From contig JAVHYF010000043.1 in assembly GCA_031119205.1 (NCBI GenBank), forward strand, positions 1 through 33,954: a stretch of 33,954 nt of DNA, written 5' to 3'. The notes below the pieces were generated by a model, which had not been told where the DNA came from, ran no database searches, and saw nothing but the letters and a program-made list of their open reading frames with translations. The stretch comes from Moraxellaceae bacterium (GTDB taxonomy: Bacteria; Pseudomonadota; Gammaproteobacteria; Burkholderiales; Rhodocyclaceae). The position numbers and the translations under genes were made by a program. Shown in pieces: positions 1-7,915 of the stretch (positions are counted from its first letter, which is position 1; each line of letters begins with the position of its first letter).

Positions 1-79
1 CGCCAGTCAAAGGTCCCGCTTGCGCAACGCTCAATCCCAACGCGCAGCACAGTGCGCATACGTAGCCCCACAATTTCAT
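1..79 (-). CDS. N-terminus of an exported protein (partial, runs off the window)
   Basis: An ATG at 79-77 is preceded by a good ribosome binding site (AGGAG, complement of 86-90). The 26 visible codons give MKLWGYVCALCCALGLSVAQ followed by AGPLTG, a typical Sec signal peptide with a likely cleavage after AQA. The rest lies beyond the left edge, so the function cannot be named. It follows the pectate lyase in the same direction but is separated from it by a terminator. The gap holds two copies of a motif also found upstream of the lyase, so it may be a second co-regulated secreted protein (inference). Confidence 0.6.
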   Translation of the reverse strand, partial: MKLWGYVCALCCALGLSVAQAGPLTG

Positions 80-173
80 GTCTCACTCCTTTGTGTCTGT
101 TTGTTGCTTCGCTCTGGCGCCGATCGCTGCGGCGCCCGCTGGTGGTTTGTAGCAATTTTCCTGCCGGCGAACT

Positions 174-212
174 AAATCCCTGTTTCTACAAGGCCATGAA
201 AAATAGGGATTT
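174..212. promoter_or_regulatory. Inverted repeat AAATCCCTRTTT, candidate operator
   Basis: AAATCCCTGTTT (174-185) faces AAATAGGGATTT (201-212), whose complement is AAATCCCTATTT: 11 of 12 positions are shared, across a 15-bp spacer. A third copy, AAATCCCTGTAT, is at 2440-2451 upstream of the pectate lyase. The site lies in the AT-rich leader of the exported-protein gene at 1-79, where an operator would be expected. No regulator is assigned. Confidence 0.4.
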
Positions 213-274
213 TTAATTTGTAAGGTTTCCCGACAAATCTTTGCGCAAAGCCGAGGGAAAACCCTGATGACATG

Positions 275-299
275 AAAAAGGCGGACCGGAGTCCGCCTT
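275..299 (-). terminator. Rho-independent terminator of the pectate lyase gene
   Basis: On the minus strand a perfect 9-bp stem AAGGCGGAC / GTCCGCCTT closes on the loop TCCG and runs straight into TTTTT (A-run at 275-279). The closing C(UCCG)G is the extra-stable UNCG tetraloop type. It lies about 45 bp after the lyase stop codon. Confidence 0.85.
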
Positions 300-314
300 G
301 AAACACTGCTGTCG

Positions 315-334
315 CAGCCACCCGGAGGTGGCTG
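315..334 (-). other. Second hairpin with the same UCCG tetraloop in the pectate lyase 3' end
   Basis: A perfect 8-bp stem (315-322 with 327-334), read on the minus strand, closes on TCCG with a C-G closing pair, exactly like the terminator 16 bp further on. It has no T-run. It begins about 9 bp after the stop codon, so the mRNA would end in two tandem stable hairpins; a role in 3'-end protection is inference. Confidence 0.5.
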
Positions 335-342
335 TCGTTCGC

Positions 343-2295
343 TCAGCGCAGCTTGCCTGCGCCGGCGTTGGCCTTCACCGAGGCCTCGACTGCGGAAGCG
401 GCCTGCAGCGTGTGGCTGTAAGGCGGCGTCCAGAGGTTGGCACCAGTCGGTGCGCTCATGCCGCACTGGCCGTCCCAGCTGCTCACCGTGCCGGCCGGGA
501 TGCCCAGCGAGCTGTCGGCCTTGTCGTAGCTGACGAACAGGTGGCCCGAAGAGCGGAAGCCCAGGTAGTCCTTGCCCTTGATGACCTTGCCGCAACCTTC
601 GGACAGCTTCATGCCGGTGAAACCGTAGAAGTTGTTCTGGATGAGCTGGTTGGACTGGTAGCGCGCGTCGGAGCCGGCTTCGAACTTGAGGTCGTTGTTC
701 GAGGTGTTGGTGCTGCCGGTCACCAGGTTGTTGAAGATGTGCACCTGGCCAAAGCGGTTCAGCGGCAGGCGGGTGCCGGCGTGATCCCACCAGTTGCCAT
801 GCAGGGTCACGTGCAGGCGGCCGGCATCGCTCCATGCACGACCGCTGTCACCGTTGCCGATCAGCGTGGTCTTGTGGTGCTTGGTGAAGTGGCTGTTGCT
901 GATGGTCACGTAGTCGGAGCCGCGCACCACATCCAGCGCGCCGTCATGACGGGTGTCGCTGGCCAGCGAGTCCGGCGTGTCGCCATCGCTGATGCTGACG
1001 TGGTCGAACCACACGTTCTGCGCGCGCGACACGGTCACGCCATCAGCATAGGCATTGGCGCTGTCTTCCGGATTCACGTCCCAGGGCGTATCGATCTGCA
1101 GGTTGCGGATGATCACGTTCTTGGTCCAGGTCGGGTACTCGTCACCATCCTTGCCGGAGGCTTCCCAGGCCTTGTAGTCGGCCTGCGGATCGCCGCCTGC
1201 CGCCAGGGCCAGCTCGCCCCCGACCAGCAGCGTCGTGCCGGTGATGCGTGCGGGGCGGCCTTGCGCGTCGTTGATGCCGACCAGCGTGGTGTTGGACGGC
1301 ACCATGATCGAGCCACCGTACTTCTGGTCGCTGTAGCTGGTGTACTCGCGGAACACCGTGTTGTTGCTGCTCCAGCGCAGGTCGATGTGCCCGACGATGC
1401 GGATGATCTTCGGGTCGTTGCCGGCGGCGTTGATGGCAGCGATCAGTTGCTGGCCGTTGAACACCGTGTAGATGCGGCTGGCGGTCGCGGACGAACCGCC
1501 GCTGACCACCACGCGGCCCTTGCGGGAGAAGCTGTGCCAGCCGTTGGCCGGTGCGGCCTCGCGTTCGAAGGTGAGCACGCCGCCAGTCGGGTCGACGGTG
1601 GCGAACTGCCAGGTCGGCAGCTTGGGCGCGGCCTTGTAGTTGCTCGGGTTGTGCAGGCCGTCGACGGTCACCGGCGCGGAGTAGTTGCGCACGCCGTAGA
1701 GAGCGGTCTGCAGCGGGGTGCTGGAGCCGGTCAGGGTCTTGGCGTCGATGGCGCCACCGGAGGAACTCGACGAGCTGCCGGCACCCGAGGACGAGCTGGA
1801 ACTGCTGCTCACGCCGCCCGAGGAACTGGACGAGCTACCCGTGCCGGACGACGAGCTGGAGCTCGACGAACTGCTGCTCGACGAAGAGGAGCTGGAGCTG
1901 CTCGACGACGAGGAAGACGAGGACGAACTCGACGAGCTGCTCGATGAAGAACTGCTCGACGAGGAGCTGGAAGACGACGAACTCGACGAAGAAGAGGACG
2001 ACGAAGAGCTCGAGGACGAGCTGGAGCTGCTGGTCGTGCTGGCGTACGAACACCAGGCCGAAGTCGTGAAGCTGTTGCTCGGGAAATTGCTGCCGGAGCA
2101 GGCGACGCTGTTGGTGAAAGTGCCGTAGACGAAGCTGCCGGACTTGCCGAGCGCCACCTGGCGGGTGCCGGTAAAGGTACAGGTGGCGCCGGTGTTCTGC
2201 GCGCACTTGGTGTAACCCGTCGGGTAGTCGGCCGCCGCCTGGGCGCCGAGCGAGAAGGCGGCCGCAACCGCTCCCGCGAGGACGTAACGAATCAT
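343..2295 (-). CDS. Secreted pectate lyase (PL1) with poly-serine linker
   Basis: 650 aa. Residues 1-21 are a signal peptide. Residues 22-88 form a small domain with four Cys (near 31, 39, 66, 82), probably a binding module; its family is not identified. Residues 89 to about 178 are a linker of almost pure Ser with a few Gly/Thr/Val/Ala. The rest is a right-handed beta-helix pectate lyase: VWFDHVS (canonical vWiDH), then DGALDVVRGSDYVTISNSHF, then TRLPLNRFG, which carries the RxPxxR arrangement of the catalytic arginine, and asparagine ladders (HIFNNL, IQNNFYG). The family cleaves polygalacturonate by beta-elimination using Ca2+. The start has AGGAGA at 2301-2306. Poly-Ser linkers are typical of secreted plant-wall enzymes of certain Gram-negative degraders. 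The PL1 assignment is confident; substrate preference is not. Confidence 0.93.
   Translation of the reverse strand: MIRYVLAGAVAAAFSLGAQAAADYPTGYTKCAQNTGATCTFTGTRQVALGKSGSFVYGTFTNSVACSGSNFPSNSFTTSAWCSYASTTSSSSSSSSSSSSSSSSSSSSSSSSSSSSSSSSSSSSSSSSSSSSSSSSSSSSSSSSSSSSSSGTGSSSSSSGGVSSSSSSSSGAGSSSSSSGGAIDAKTLTGSSTPLQTALYGVRNYSAPVTVDGLHNPSNYKAAPKLPTWQFATVDPTGGVLTFEREAAPANGWHSFSRKGRVVVSGGSSATASRIYTVFNGQQLIAAINAAGNDPKIIRIVGHIDLRWSSNNTVFREYTSYSDQKYGGSIMVPSNTTLVGINDAQGRPARITGTTLLVGGELALAAGGDPQADYKAWEASGKDGDEYPTWTKNVIIRNLQIDTPWDVNPEDSANAYADGVTVSRAQNVWFDHVSISDGDTPDSLASDTRHDGALDVVRGSDYVTISNSHFTKHHKTTLIGNGDSGRAWSDAGRLHVTLHGNWWDHAGTRLPLNRFGQVHIFNNLVTGSTNTSNNDLKFEAGSDARYQSNQLIQNNFYGFTGMKLSEGCGKVIKGKDYLGFRSSGHLFVSYDKADSSLGIPAGTVSSWDGQCGMSAPTGANLWTPPYSHTLQAASAVEASVKANAGAGKLR
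1760..2031 (-). repeat. Poly-serine linker coding tract
   Basis: About 90 codons, nearly all Ser, with a few GTG, GGV and GAG interruptions at the C-terminal side. All six Ser codons occur, interleaved (AGC, TCC, TCG, TCT, AGT, TCA). The DNA is therefore not a simple trinucleotide repeat, and the amino acid rather than the nucleotide repeat seems to be maintained. Confidence 0.9.
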
Positions 2296-2619
2296 GGTTG
2301 TCTCCTGGTTTTTATGTCCCGGCGGAGAGCAGCCTTCATTGCATCTGGTCTGGCGACTTCGGCGTCGGGTGAGCTGGATCGTACGCCGAACAAACTAACA
2401 ATGTTGTTGCGGGGCAGCGTATGCCTTTGGTCGTAGGACAAATCCCTGTATCGACCTTTTGGCAAGGATTTCCGCCGGAGTACCGACGGCGGAACGGGGC
2501 CGCCCGACGCCCCGCCATCGTGCGCTCGCAGCAAACATGGATCGCGAAATCCGGCGAAATTGCCGGTTTTGCGTGACCGGCATCACTACCGGTCGCGCAC
2601 CGTGGCATCAGCGGGCGGG
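2296..2619. other. Pectate lyase upstream region and trxC 3' region
   Basis: No gene is supported here. The half nearer the lyase holds its leader, the AAATCCCTGTAT motif (2440-2451) and AT-rich stretches, but I cannot fix a convincing -35/-10 pair. The half nearer trxC has two small hairpins: CCGGC/GCCGG (2551-2566, with short T- and A-runs on either side) and GACCGG/CCGGTC (2575-2594). Either could be a weak trxC terminator. Confidence 0.4.
2440..2451. promoter_or_regulatory. Motif AAATCCCTGTAT upstream of the pectate lyase
   Basis: This matches 11 of 12 positions of AAATCCCTGTTT at 174-185. It sits about 145 bp upstream of the lyase start codon, far for an operator but inside the same upstream region. 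Sharing between two secreted-protein genes suggests co-regulation. Confidence 0.3.
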
Positions 2620-3042
2620 TCAGCCCAGGCCATCCACCCAGCGCAGGATGTCACCAGCCGGGCGCGCACCGGTCAGGCGGCCGATCTCCTGGCCGTCGCG
2701 GAAGGCCACCAGGCAGGGAATGCTGCGGATCTGGTAGCGCCCGGCGATCGCCGGTGCGGCCTCGGTGTCCAGCTTGGCGAACAACACCTTGCCGGTCCGC
2801 TGGCCGGCGGCCTGCGCGAAATGCGGGGCCATCATCTTGCAGGGCCCGCACCAGTCGGCCCAGAAGTCGACCACCACGGTCAGCGGGTGGCGGCCCGCCA
2901 CCGCATCGAAGTTCGTAGCGGTCAGCTCCACCGGCCCGGCCGGCAGCAGGCTCTGCTTGCACTGGCCGCAGGTCGGGCCGTCGCCCAGGCGCTCGTCCGG
3001 CACATTGTTGCGGGTACTGCAGTGGGGACAGGGAATCAGCAT
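2620..3042 (-). CDS. trxC: Thioredoxin 2 (zinc-containing thioredoxin)
   Basis: 140 aa from the ATG at 3042, preceded by GGAG at a 6-bp distance; an upstream in-frame ATG at 3099 lacks this and adds a non-homologous tail. Residues 5-28 form the zinc ribbon of TrxC: CPHC (5-8) and CGQC (25-28). The thioredoxin fold follows, with active site WCGPC (Cys65, Cys68) and the cis-Pro loop RSIPC. The family reduces disulfides in the cytoplasm, and the zinc site senses oxidative stress. It is divergent from the exoribonuclease gene. Cys replaces the usual Thr after the cis-Pro, which is a little unusual. Confidence 0.95.
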   Translation of the reverse strand: MLIPCPHCSTRNNVPDERLGDGPTCGQCKQSLLPAGPVELTATNFDAVAGRHPLTVVVDFWADWCGPCKMMAPHFAQAAGQRTGKVLFAKLDTEAAPAIAGRYQIRSIPCLVAFRDGQEIGRLTGARPAGDILRWVDGLG

Positions 3043-3123
3043 GGGTGGCTCCGTGGCATGTCTGGGTGTCGGCAGGATTCCTTCCATGTGCGGGCGCAAT
3101 GTCGGACAAACAAGGGGCGCCGG

Positions 3124-3129
3124 TATAAT
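3124..3129 (+). promoter_or_regulatory. Consensus -10 box for the exoribonuclease operon
   Basis: TATAAT matches the sigma-70 -10 consensus, 43 bp before the ATG at 3173. The -35 is weak: CGGACA at 3103-3108 is spaced 15 bp, TGTCGG at 3100-3105 is spaced 18 bp. Transcription would start near 3136. Confidence 0.6.
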
Positions 3130-3172
3130 CGCGCCTCTGTTTTGCGCCCTCCCCGGTTACCCGCTTTCCTCC

Positions 3173-5191
3173 ATGAATGTCCTGTTTGAAGAGGACGGTG
3201 CCTTCCGCACCGGTACGGTCCTCACCGACAACGATTCGTCCCTGCAGGTCGAGACCCCGCACGGCAAGCGCGTCAAGCTGAAATCCGCCAACGTGCTGCT
3301 GCGTTACACCCAGCCCGTCGCCAGCGAGCTGCTGGCCCGCGCCGACGCCGAGGCGGCCGGCATGGACACCGAGTTCCTGTGGGAGATGTGCGGCGACGAT
3401 GAGTTCGGCTTCGCCGAATTCGCCGCCGACTACTTCGGCCACACCCCCAGCGCCATCGAATCCACCGCCTTGCTGGTGAAGCTGTTCGGCGCGCCGGTGT
3501 ACTTCCATCGCAAGGGCCGCGGGCGATTCCGCAAGGCACCGGCGGAGATCCTGCAGGCCGCCCTGGCTGGCCTGGAGAAGAAGCGCCTGCAGCAGGAACA
3601 GGTGGAGCGCATGAGCGCCGAGCTGGTGGGCGGCAGCCTGCCCACCGAGCTGAAGCCGCTGCTCGCCCAGCTGCTCTACAAGCCCGACCGCAACCGCCTG
3701 GAAACCAAGGCGCTGGAAGCCGCCTGCGCCGAGACCGGCCTGTCGCCCGCCCGCCTCATGCTGAAAGTAGGCGCGCTGGCCTCGACCTACGACTTCCACT
3801 ACGGCCGCTTCCTGTTCGAGCACTTCCCGCAGGGCACCGACTTCCCCGCCCTGCCGCCGCTGGCCGCGCCGCCGGAACTGCCGCTGGCCGAGGTGCAGGC
3901 CTTCTCCATCGACGACGCCAGCACCACCGAGATTGACGACGCCCTGTCACTGACGCCGCGCGAAGGCGGCGGCTGGGTGGTGGGCATCCACATCGCCGCG
4001 CCGGGCCTGGGCATCGCGCCGGGCGACGCGGTGGACGCCATCGCCCGCGACCGCCTGTCCACGGTGTACATGCCGGGCAACAAGATCACCATGCTGCCGG
4101 ACGACGCGGTGGGCCACTACACGCTGGGCGCAGGGCAGGCCCGCGCCGCTGTGTCGCTGTACGTGGACGTGGCGAGCGATTACCGCGTGCTTGGCCACCG
4201 CTCCACCATCGAACGCGTGCCGGTAGCGGCCAACCTGCGCCACCATGACATCGAGCCGGTGTTCAACGAAGAGACGCTGGCCGACGGCGGCCCCGACTTC
4301 CCGTACAAGCGCGAGCTGACCACCCTGTGGGAATTCGCCACGGTGCTGGAGGCCGGCCGCGGCAAGCCCAGCGCCAACCAGAACCTGCTCGACTACAACT
4401 ACACGGTGGACTGGGACGCCCAGACACCCGACGGCCCCGGCGCCGTCAGCATCGAGCGCCGCAAGCGCGGCTCACCGCTGGACAAGCTGGTGGCCGAGCT
4501 GATGATCCTGGCCAACTCCACCTGGGGCAAGCTGCTGGCGGATGTCGGCATTCCCGCCATCTACCGCGCCCAGAGCCAGGGCCGCGTGCGCATGACCACC
4601 GCCGCCGCACCGCACGAAGGCCTGGGCGTCAGCTGCTACGCCTGGTCCACCAGCCCGCTGCGCCGCTACGTAGACCTCTGCAACCAGTGGCAACTCATCG
4701 CCCACCTGCGTGGTCAGACACCGCACTTTCCCCCGGGCTCGGCGCAACTCGCCGCGGCGATGAACGACTTCGACACCACCTACAACGCCTACAACGACTT
4801 CCAGCGCGGCATGGAGCGTTACTGGTGCCTGCGCTGGCTGCGCCAGCACGGCCTGCAGGAAACCAGCGGCCGCGTGCTGCGCGAGAACATCGTGCGGCTG
4901 GAGGAAGTGCCTTTCGTGTTCAAGCTGGGCGGCGTGCCCGGCAACGTGCACCCCGGCACCCGCGTGCAGCTGTCGCTGGACAACTTCGACCTGCTCGACA
5001 TCGACCTGCGCGCCAAGTACCTCGCCAGCCTGCCCCCCCTCGGCAGCGCCGAGCCGGAGGCCGTCGACGAAGCAGACCTGGACGCCATCGGTGACGTCGT
5101 CGACGCCCCCGTGGACAATGCCGCTGCTGTCGGTGCCACCCCTGCCGCCGAGGAGACGGGCGGCCAGGAAGGCGCCGCCTCGCCCGCGTAG
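3173..5191 (+). CDS. RNase II family 3'-5' exoribonuclease (RNB domain)
   Basis: 672 aa from the ATG at 3173, placed just behind the -10 box; the frame is open further upstream but that part overlaps trxC. The RNB signature is IDDASTTEIDDAL (residues 246-258), whose aspartates bind Mg2+ in this family. YAWSTSPLRRYVDL (around 489-502) carries the conserved arginine region that contacts the scissile phosphate. The C-terminus (GRVLRENIVRLEEVPFVF onward) is a short S1-like part, and the last 45 residues are acidic, Ala/Glu-rich and probably disordered. The family degrades mRNA processively. It is longer than E. coli RNase II by about 30 residues but lacks the long extra domains of RNase R. It heads an operon with the TonB-like genes and aroE; the next start codon is 11 bp after the stop. 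Confidence 0.92.
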   Translation: MNVLFEEDGAFRTGTVLTDNDSSLQVETPHGKRVKLKSANVLLRYTQPVASELLARADAEAAGMDTEFLWEMCGDDEFGFAEFAADYFGHTPSAIESTALLVKLFGAPVYFHRKGRGRFRKAPAEILQAALAGLEKKRLQQEQVERMSAELVGGSLPTELKPLLAQLLYKPDRNRLETKALEAACAETGLSPARLMLKVGALASTYDFHYGRFLFEHFPQGTDFPALPPLAAPPELPLAEVQAFSIDDASTTEIDDALSLTPREGGGWVVGIHIAAPGLGIAPGDAVDAIARDRLSTVYMPGNKITMLPDDAVGHYTLGAGQARAAVSLYVDVASDYRVLGHRSTIERVPVAANLRHHDIEPVFNEETLADGGPDFPYKRELTTLWEFATVLEAGRGKPSANQNLLDYNYTVDWDAQTPDGPGAVSIERRKRGSPLDKLVAELMILANSTWGKLLADVGIPAIYRAQSQGRVRMTTAAAPHEGLGVSCYAWSTSPLRRYVDLCNQWQLIAHLRGQTPHFPPGSAQLAAAMNDFDTTYNAYNDFQRGMERYWCLRWLRQHGLQETSGRVLRENIVRLEEVPFVFKLGGVPGNVHPGTRVQLSLDNFDLLDIDLRAKYLASLPPLGSAEPEAVDEADLDAIGDVVDAPVDNAAAVGATPAAEETGGQEGAASPA

Positions 5192-5202
5192 AATTCCGCC
5201 GC

Positions 5203-6156
5203 ATGGTTCCCCGGCAGCAATCCGCAAAGACCCCGAAGCCCGCCGCGCCCGCCGCTGACAAGCAGGCGAAGCGCAAGTACCACGTGCCCCGCGCCAGGCG
5301 GCCGTGGATGCTGGTCAATGCGCTGATCATCGGCGTGTGCAGTTCGGTCGCGGTGCACGCCATGCTCAGCGCGCTGAACTTCACGGTGCCGGAACTCAAG
5401 CTCGCCAAGCAACAGGACCGCGGACTGGAAATCGTGCTGGTGAACGCCAAGCACGCCCAGAAGCCCAAGAACGCCCAGGCGCTGGCACAGGCCAACCTCG
5501 ACGGCGGTGGCAACGTCGAGCAGAAGGCCATGCCTACCTCGCCCCTGCCGCCGGAGAACGCCAACCGAGAAGGCGATTCGCTGATCGAGACGCAGCGCCG
5601 CGTGCAGCAACTGGAACGCGCGCAACGCGAGCTGATGACCAAGGCCCTCGCCAGCGCAAAGGTTAACGTCGACCGCAACACGCCGACTGAAACCCCGCCT
5701 GCCGAAAACCCCGCGCCCAGCGCGCTGGACCTGCGCGACCAGGCCCGCGCCATCGCCCGGCAGGAAGCCGTCATCGACCGTCAGCTGCGCGAGTACGCCC
5801 AGCGCCCGCGCAAACAGTTCGTCGGCGCCCGCACACAGGAATACCGCTTCGCCCAGTACGTGGAAGACTGGCGCGCCAAGATCGAGCGCGTCGGCACGCT
5901 GAACTTTCCCAAGAGCGCCGGCAGCAAGCTGTACGGCAGCGTGCTGGTATCGGTGGAGATCAGCTACGACGGCAGCATCATCAGCAAGCGCGTCGAACGC
6001 TCCTCCGGCAACAAGGCGCTGGATGAACACGCCCTGCGCATCCTGCAACTCTCCTCGCCCTTTGCCGCCTTCCCGGACACCATCCGCAAGGACACCGACG
6101 TGCTGGTGGTGACGCGCACCTGGACCTTCATCAACGAGAAGGTCACGACGGAGTAG
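5203..6156 (+). CDS. TonB-like energy transducer / cell-envelope protein, copy 1
   Basis: 317 aa. A basic cytoplasmic N-terminus (1-34) is followed by one transmembrane helix (about 36-58), then a coiled coil (125-152), a Pro-rich stretch (160-175) and a TonB C-terminal domain (about 218-312) with YVEDWRAKIERVGTLNFP, GSVLVSVEISYDGSI, ALDEHALRIL and VVTRTWTF. This is the layout of inner-membrane TonB/TolA-type proteins that reach through the periplasm. The spacer is not the long Pro-Glu/Pro-Lys repeat of classical TonB, and no exbB/exbD is nearby, so a structural or TolA-like role is possible. It lies between the exoribonuclease and aroE. A second, frameshifted copy follows directly. Confidence 0.85.
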   Translation: MVPRQQSAKTPKPAAPAADKQAKRKYHVPRARRPWMLVNALIIGVCSSVAVHAMLSALNFTVPELKLAKQQDRGLEIVLVNAKHAQKPKNAQALAQANLDGGGNVEQKAMPTSPLPPENANREGDSLIETQRRVQQLERAQRELMTKALASAKVNVDRNTPTETPPAENPAPSALDLRDQARAIARQEAVIDRQLREYAQRPRKQFVGARTQEYRFAQYVEDWRAKIERVGTLNFPKSAGSKLYGSVLVSVEISYDGSIISKRVERSSGNKALDEHALRILQLSSPFAAFPDTIRKDTDVLVVTRTWTFINEKVTTE

Positions 6157-6183
6157 CGGCGCAGCCGCTCCGTCACAACCTCG

Positions 6184-6913
6184 ATGGATCAGCACTGCCT
6201 GCCTTTCCTGCGTACGCTTTTGCTCGCAATCGCCGTGACTGCAATGGCAGCCTGTGCGCACACCGGAACCCGTTCCTCTGCTGACTCGGACTTACGCTGT
6301 CCGCCGGCCTCTGAGATGGAAATGGAAAGGGAAAAGGGCCCAGGTTGGTCAAAGACAACGACCAATACCACGACACCGCCACTTCCCCCGGTGACGCCAC
6401 CTCGCGCCGTCGCGCGGCCTCCGGAGAAATCCGATACGGCGGCTACTCCCGACCTTGCGGCCGAATCCAAACCATCCGCATTGGACCTACGTGAGCAGGC
6501 TCGCGCCATTGCCCGGAAGGAAGCGCTCGTCGCGCCAGTTAATCGAGTTCAAGCAGAGCCCACGCAAGAAATTCGTGGGGGCACGCACACAGGAATACCG
6601 CTTTGCGCAGTACGTGGAAGACTGGCGTACAAAAATCGAACGGCTCGGTACGCTGCACTTTCCCAAGAGCAACAACGGCAAGTTGTACGGTAGCGTGCTC
6701 CTCAGCACGGAGATCGCCGCCAGTGGCGAGATTACTGCGCTGAGAGTCGAACGCTCGTCCGGGCAAGCCGAACTGGATCGCCACGCGCTGTGCGTGGCGT
6801 ACAGCTCATCGCCCATGCCGGCCTTCACGCCAGAGATGCAGAAGGACACCGATATCCTCGTGATCACGCGCACGTGGACCTTCACGAACGAACGAGTGCC
6901 AGTCCAACCATGA
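6184..6913 (+). pseudogene. TonB-like protein, copy 2: lipoprotein signal, frameshifted
   Basis: Frame one (from ATG 6184) reads a lipoprotein signal ending VTAMAAC, a Thr/Pro-rich linker, then SALDLREQARAIARKEAL, the equivalent of copy 1 residues 173-190. At about 6530-6536 homology jumps to another frame: RQLIEFKQSPRKKFVGARTQ onward follows copy 1 from residue 193 to the end, closing with a stop at 6911-6913. Comparison with copy 1 fits loss of two bases (GACCGCCAG to GCGCCAG). The membrane helix and coiled coil of copy 1 are missing; only the second half is duplicated, behind a new lipobox. The stop overlaps the aroE start (ATGA). It is probably a decayed tandem duplicate; sequencing error or frameshifting are alternatives. 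The N-terminal part is less GC-rich than its neighbours. Confidence 0.75.
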
Positions 6914-7740
6914 CCGACCGTTACGCCGTCATCGGCAACCCCATCGCCCAGAGCAAGTCCCCGGTGCTGCACAGTGCCTTCGCTCAACAGACGCAGCAGG
7001 ACCTGCGTTACGAGGCCCTGCTCGCGCCCGTGGAAGGTTTCGAAGAGGCAGTGCGTGCTTTCGTGGCAGAGGGCGGTCGGGGCATGAACGTCACCATGCC
7101 GTTCAAGGACGATGCCTTCCGCTTCGCGACGGAACTGTCGGCGCGCGCGCAACGTGCGCAGGCAGTGAACACCCTGGCCTTCCGCGGCGCAGAGATCTAC
7201 GGCGACACCACCGATGGCGTCGGCCTGGTGCGCGACATCGTGCACAACCTGCGCCGTCCGCTGGCGGGTCGTCGCGTGTTACTGCTGGGCGCCGGCGGCG
7301 CCGTGCGCGGCGTCATCGAACCGATACTCGCGCAACAACCGGCGCTGCTGTTCATTGCCAACCGCACGGCCGACAAGGCGGCGGCGCTGGCCGAGGCCTT
7401 CGCCGACCTGGCAGGCGACACGAAGCTGCAAGGCGGTGGCTTCGAGGCCATCGCCGGCCGCTTCGACGTGATCGTGAACGGCAGCGCTGCCAGCATGACC
7501 GGCGAGCTCCCCCCGGTACCGGCCGGTGCGTGGGATGGCGACAGCCTGGTCTACGACATGGCCTACAAGCCGCAGCCCACCGTCTTCATGCAACACGCTG
7601 CCGCGACCGGTGCAGGTGCCACGGCGGACGGCATCGGCATGCTGGTGGAACAGGGCGCGGAGTCCTTCGCGCTGTGGCGCGGCGTGCGGCCGGACACGGC
7701 ACCGGTGCTGGCCCAGCTGAGAGCTGAGCGCGGCTGGTGA
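6910..7740 (+). CDS. aroE: Shikimate dehydrogenase (NADP+)
   Basis: 276 aa from the ATG at 6910, which overlaps the stop of the preceding TonB-like frame as ATGA, so translation is probably coupled. Domain 1 contains GNPIAQSKSPVLH (shikimate binding) and NVTMPFKDDA with the catalytic Lys66; DTTDGVGLV contains the catalytic Asp102. The Rossmann domain has GAGGAVRG (127-134) and an NRT motif for NADP. The enzyme reduces 3-dehydroshikimate in chorismate biosynthesis. It is full length with all key residues present and ends the operon. Confidence 0.97.
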   Translation: MTDRYAVIGNPIAQSKSPVLHSAFAQQTQQDLRYEALLAPVEGFEEAVRAFVAEGGRGMNVTMPFKDDAFRFATELSARAQRAQAVNTLAFRGAEIYGDTTDGVGLVRDIVHNLRRPLAGRRVLLLGAGGAVRGVIEPILAQQPALLFIANRTADKAAALAEAFADLAGDTKLQGGGFEAIAGRFDVIVNGSAASMTGELPPVPAGAWDGDSLVYDMAYKPQPTVFMQHAAATGAGATADGIGMLVEQGAESFALWRGVRPDTAPVLAQLRAERGW

Positions 7741-7915
7741 TCCGGCGCCTGTCGCATCGCTGACGGCCCCGGATCCGCCACCCAACGCTCCACACCTGAT
7801 GTGCCTGGCAAGGCCATCACACCGTCACAGCCCCACCCCGACACACGCGGTCGGCACTCTCGACCGGCATGGCGGCCCCCCCCCGGTGCGGTCCTGTCAC
7901 GCACGCGCCATGCTC

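Noticed and set aside
298-1947. 549-aa open frame on plus strand opposite the pectate lyase
   Set aside because: High-GC antisense shadow; Val/Ala/Arg-rich with no domain, while the minus-strand frame has clear PL1 motifs.
1718-2128. Acidic Glu/Asp/Leu-rich frame opposite the poly-Ser linker
   Set aside because: Direct consequence of complementing Ser codons; no start signal or homology.
6184-6913. Programmed frameshift in the second TonB-like copy
   Set aside because: No slippery heptamer or stop-codon context at the junction; alignment to copy 1 is better explained by loss of two bases.
7876-7885. Run of ten C between aroE and the hydroxylase gene, considered as a phase-variation tract
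   Set aside because: It lies between two convergent stop codons, outside any coding frame or promoter.
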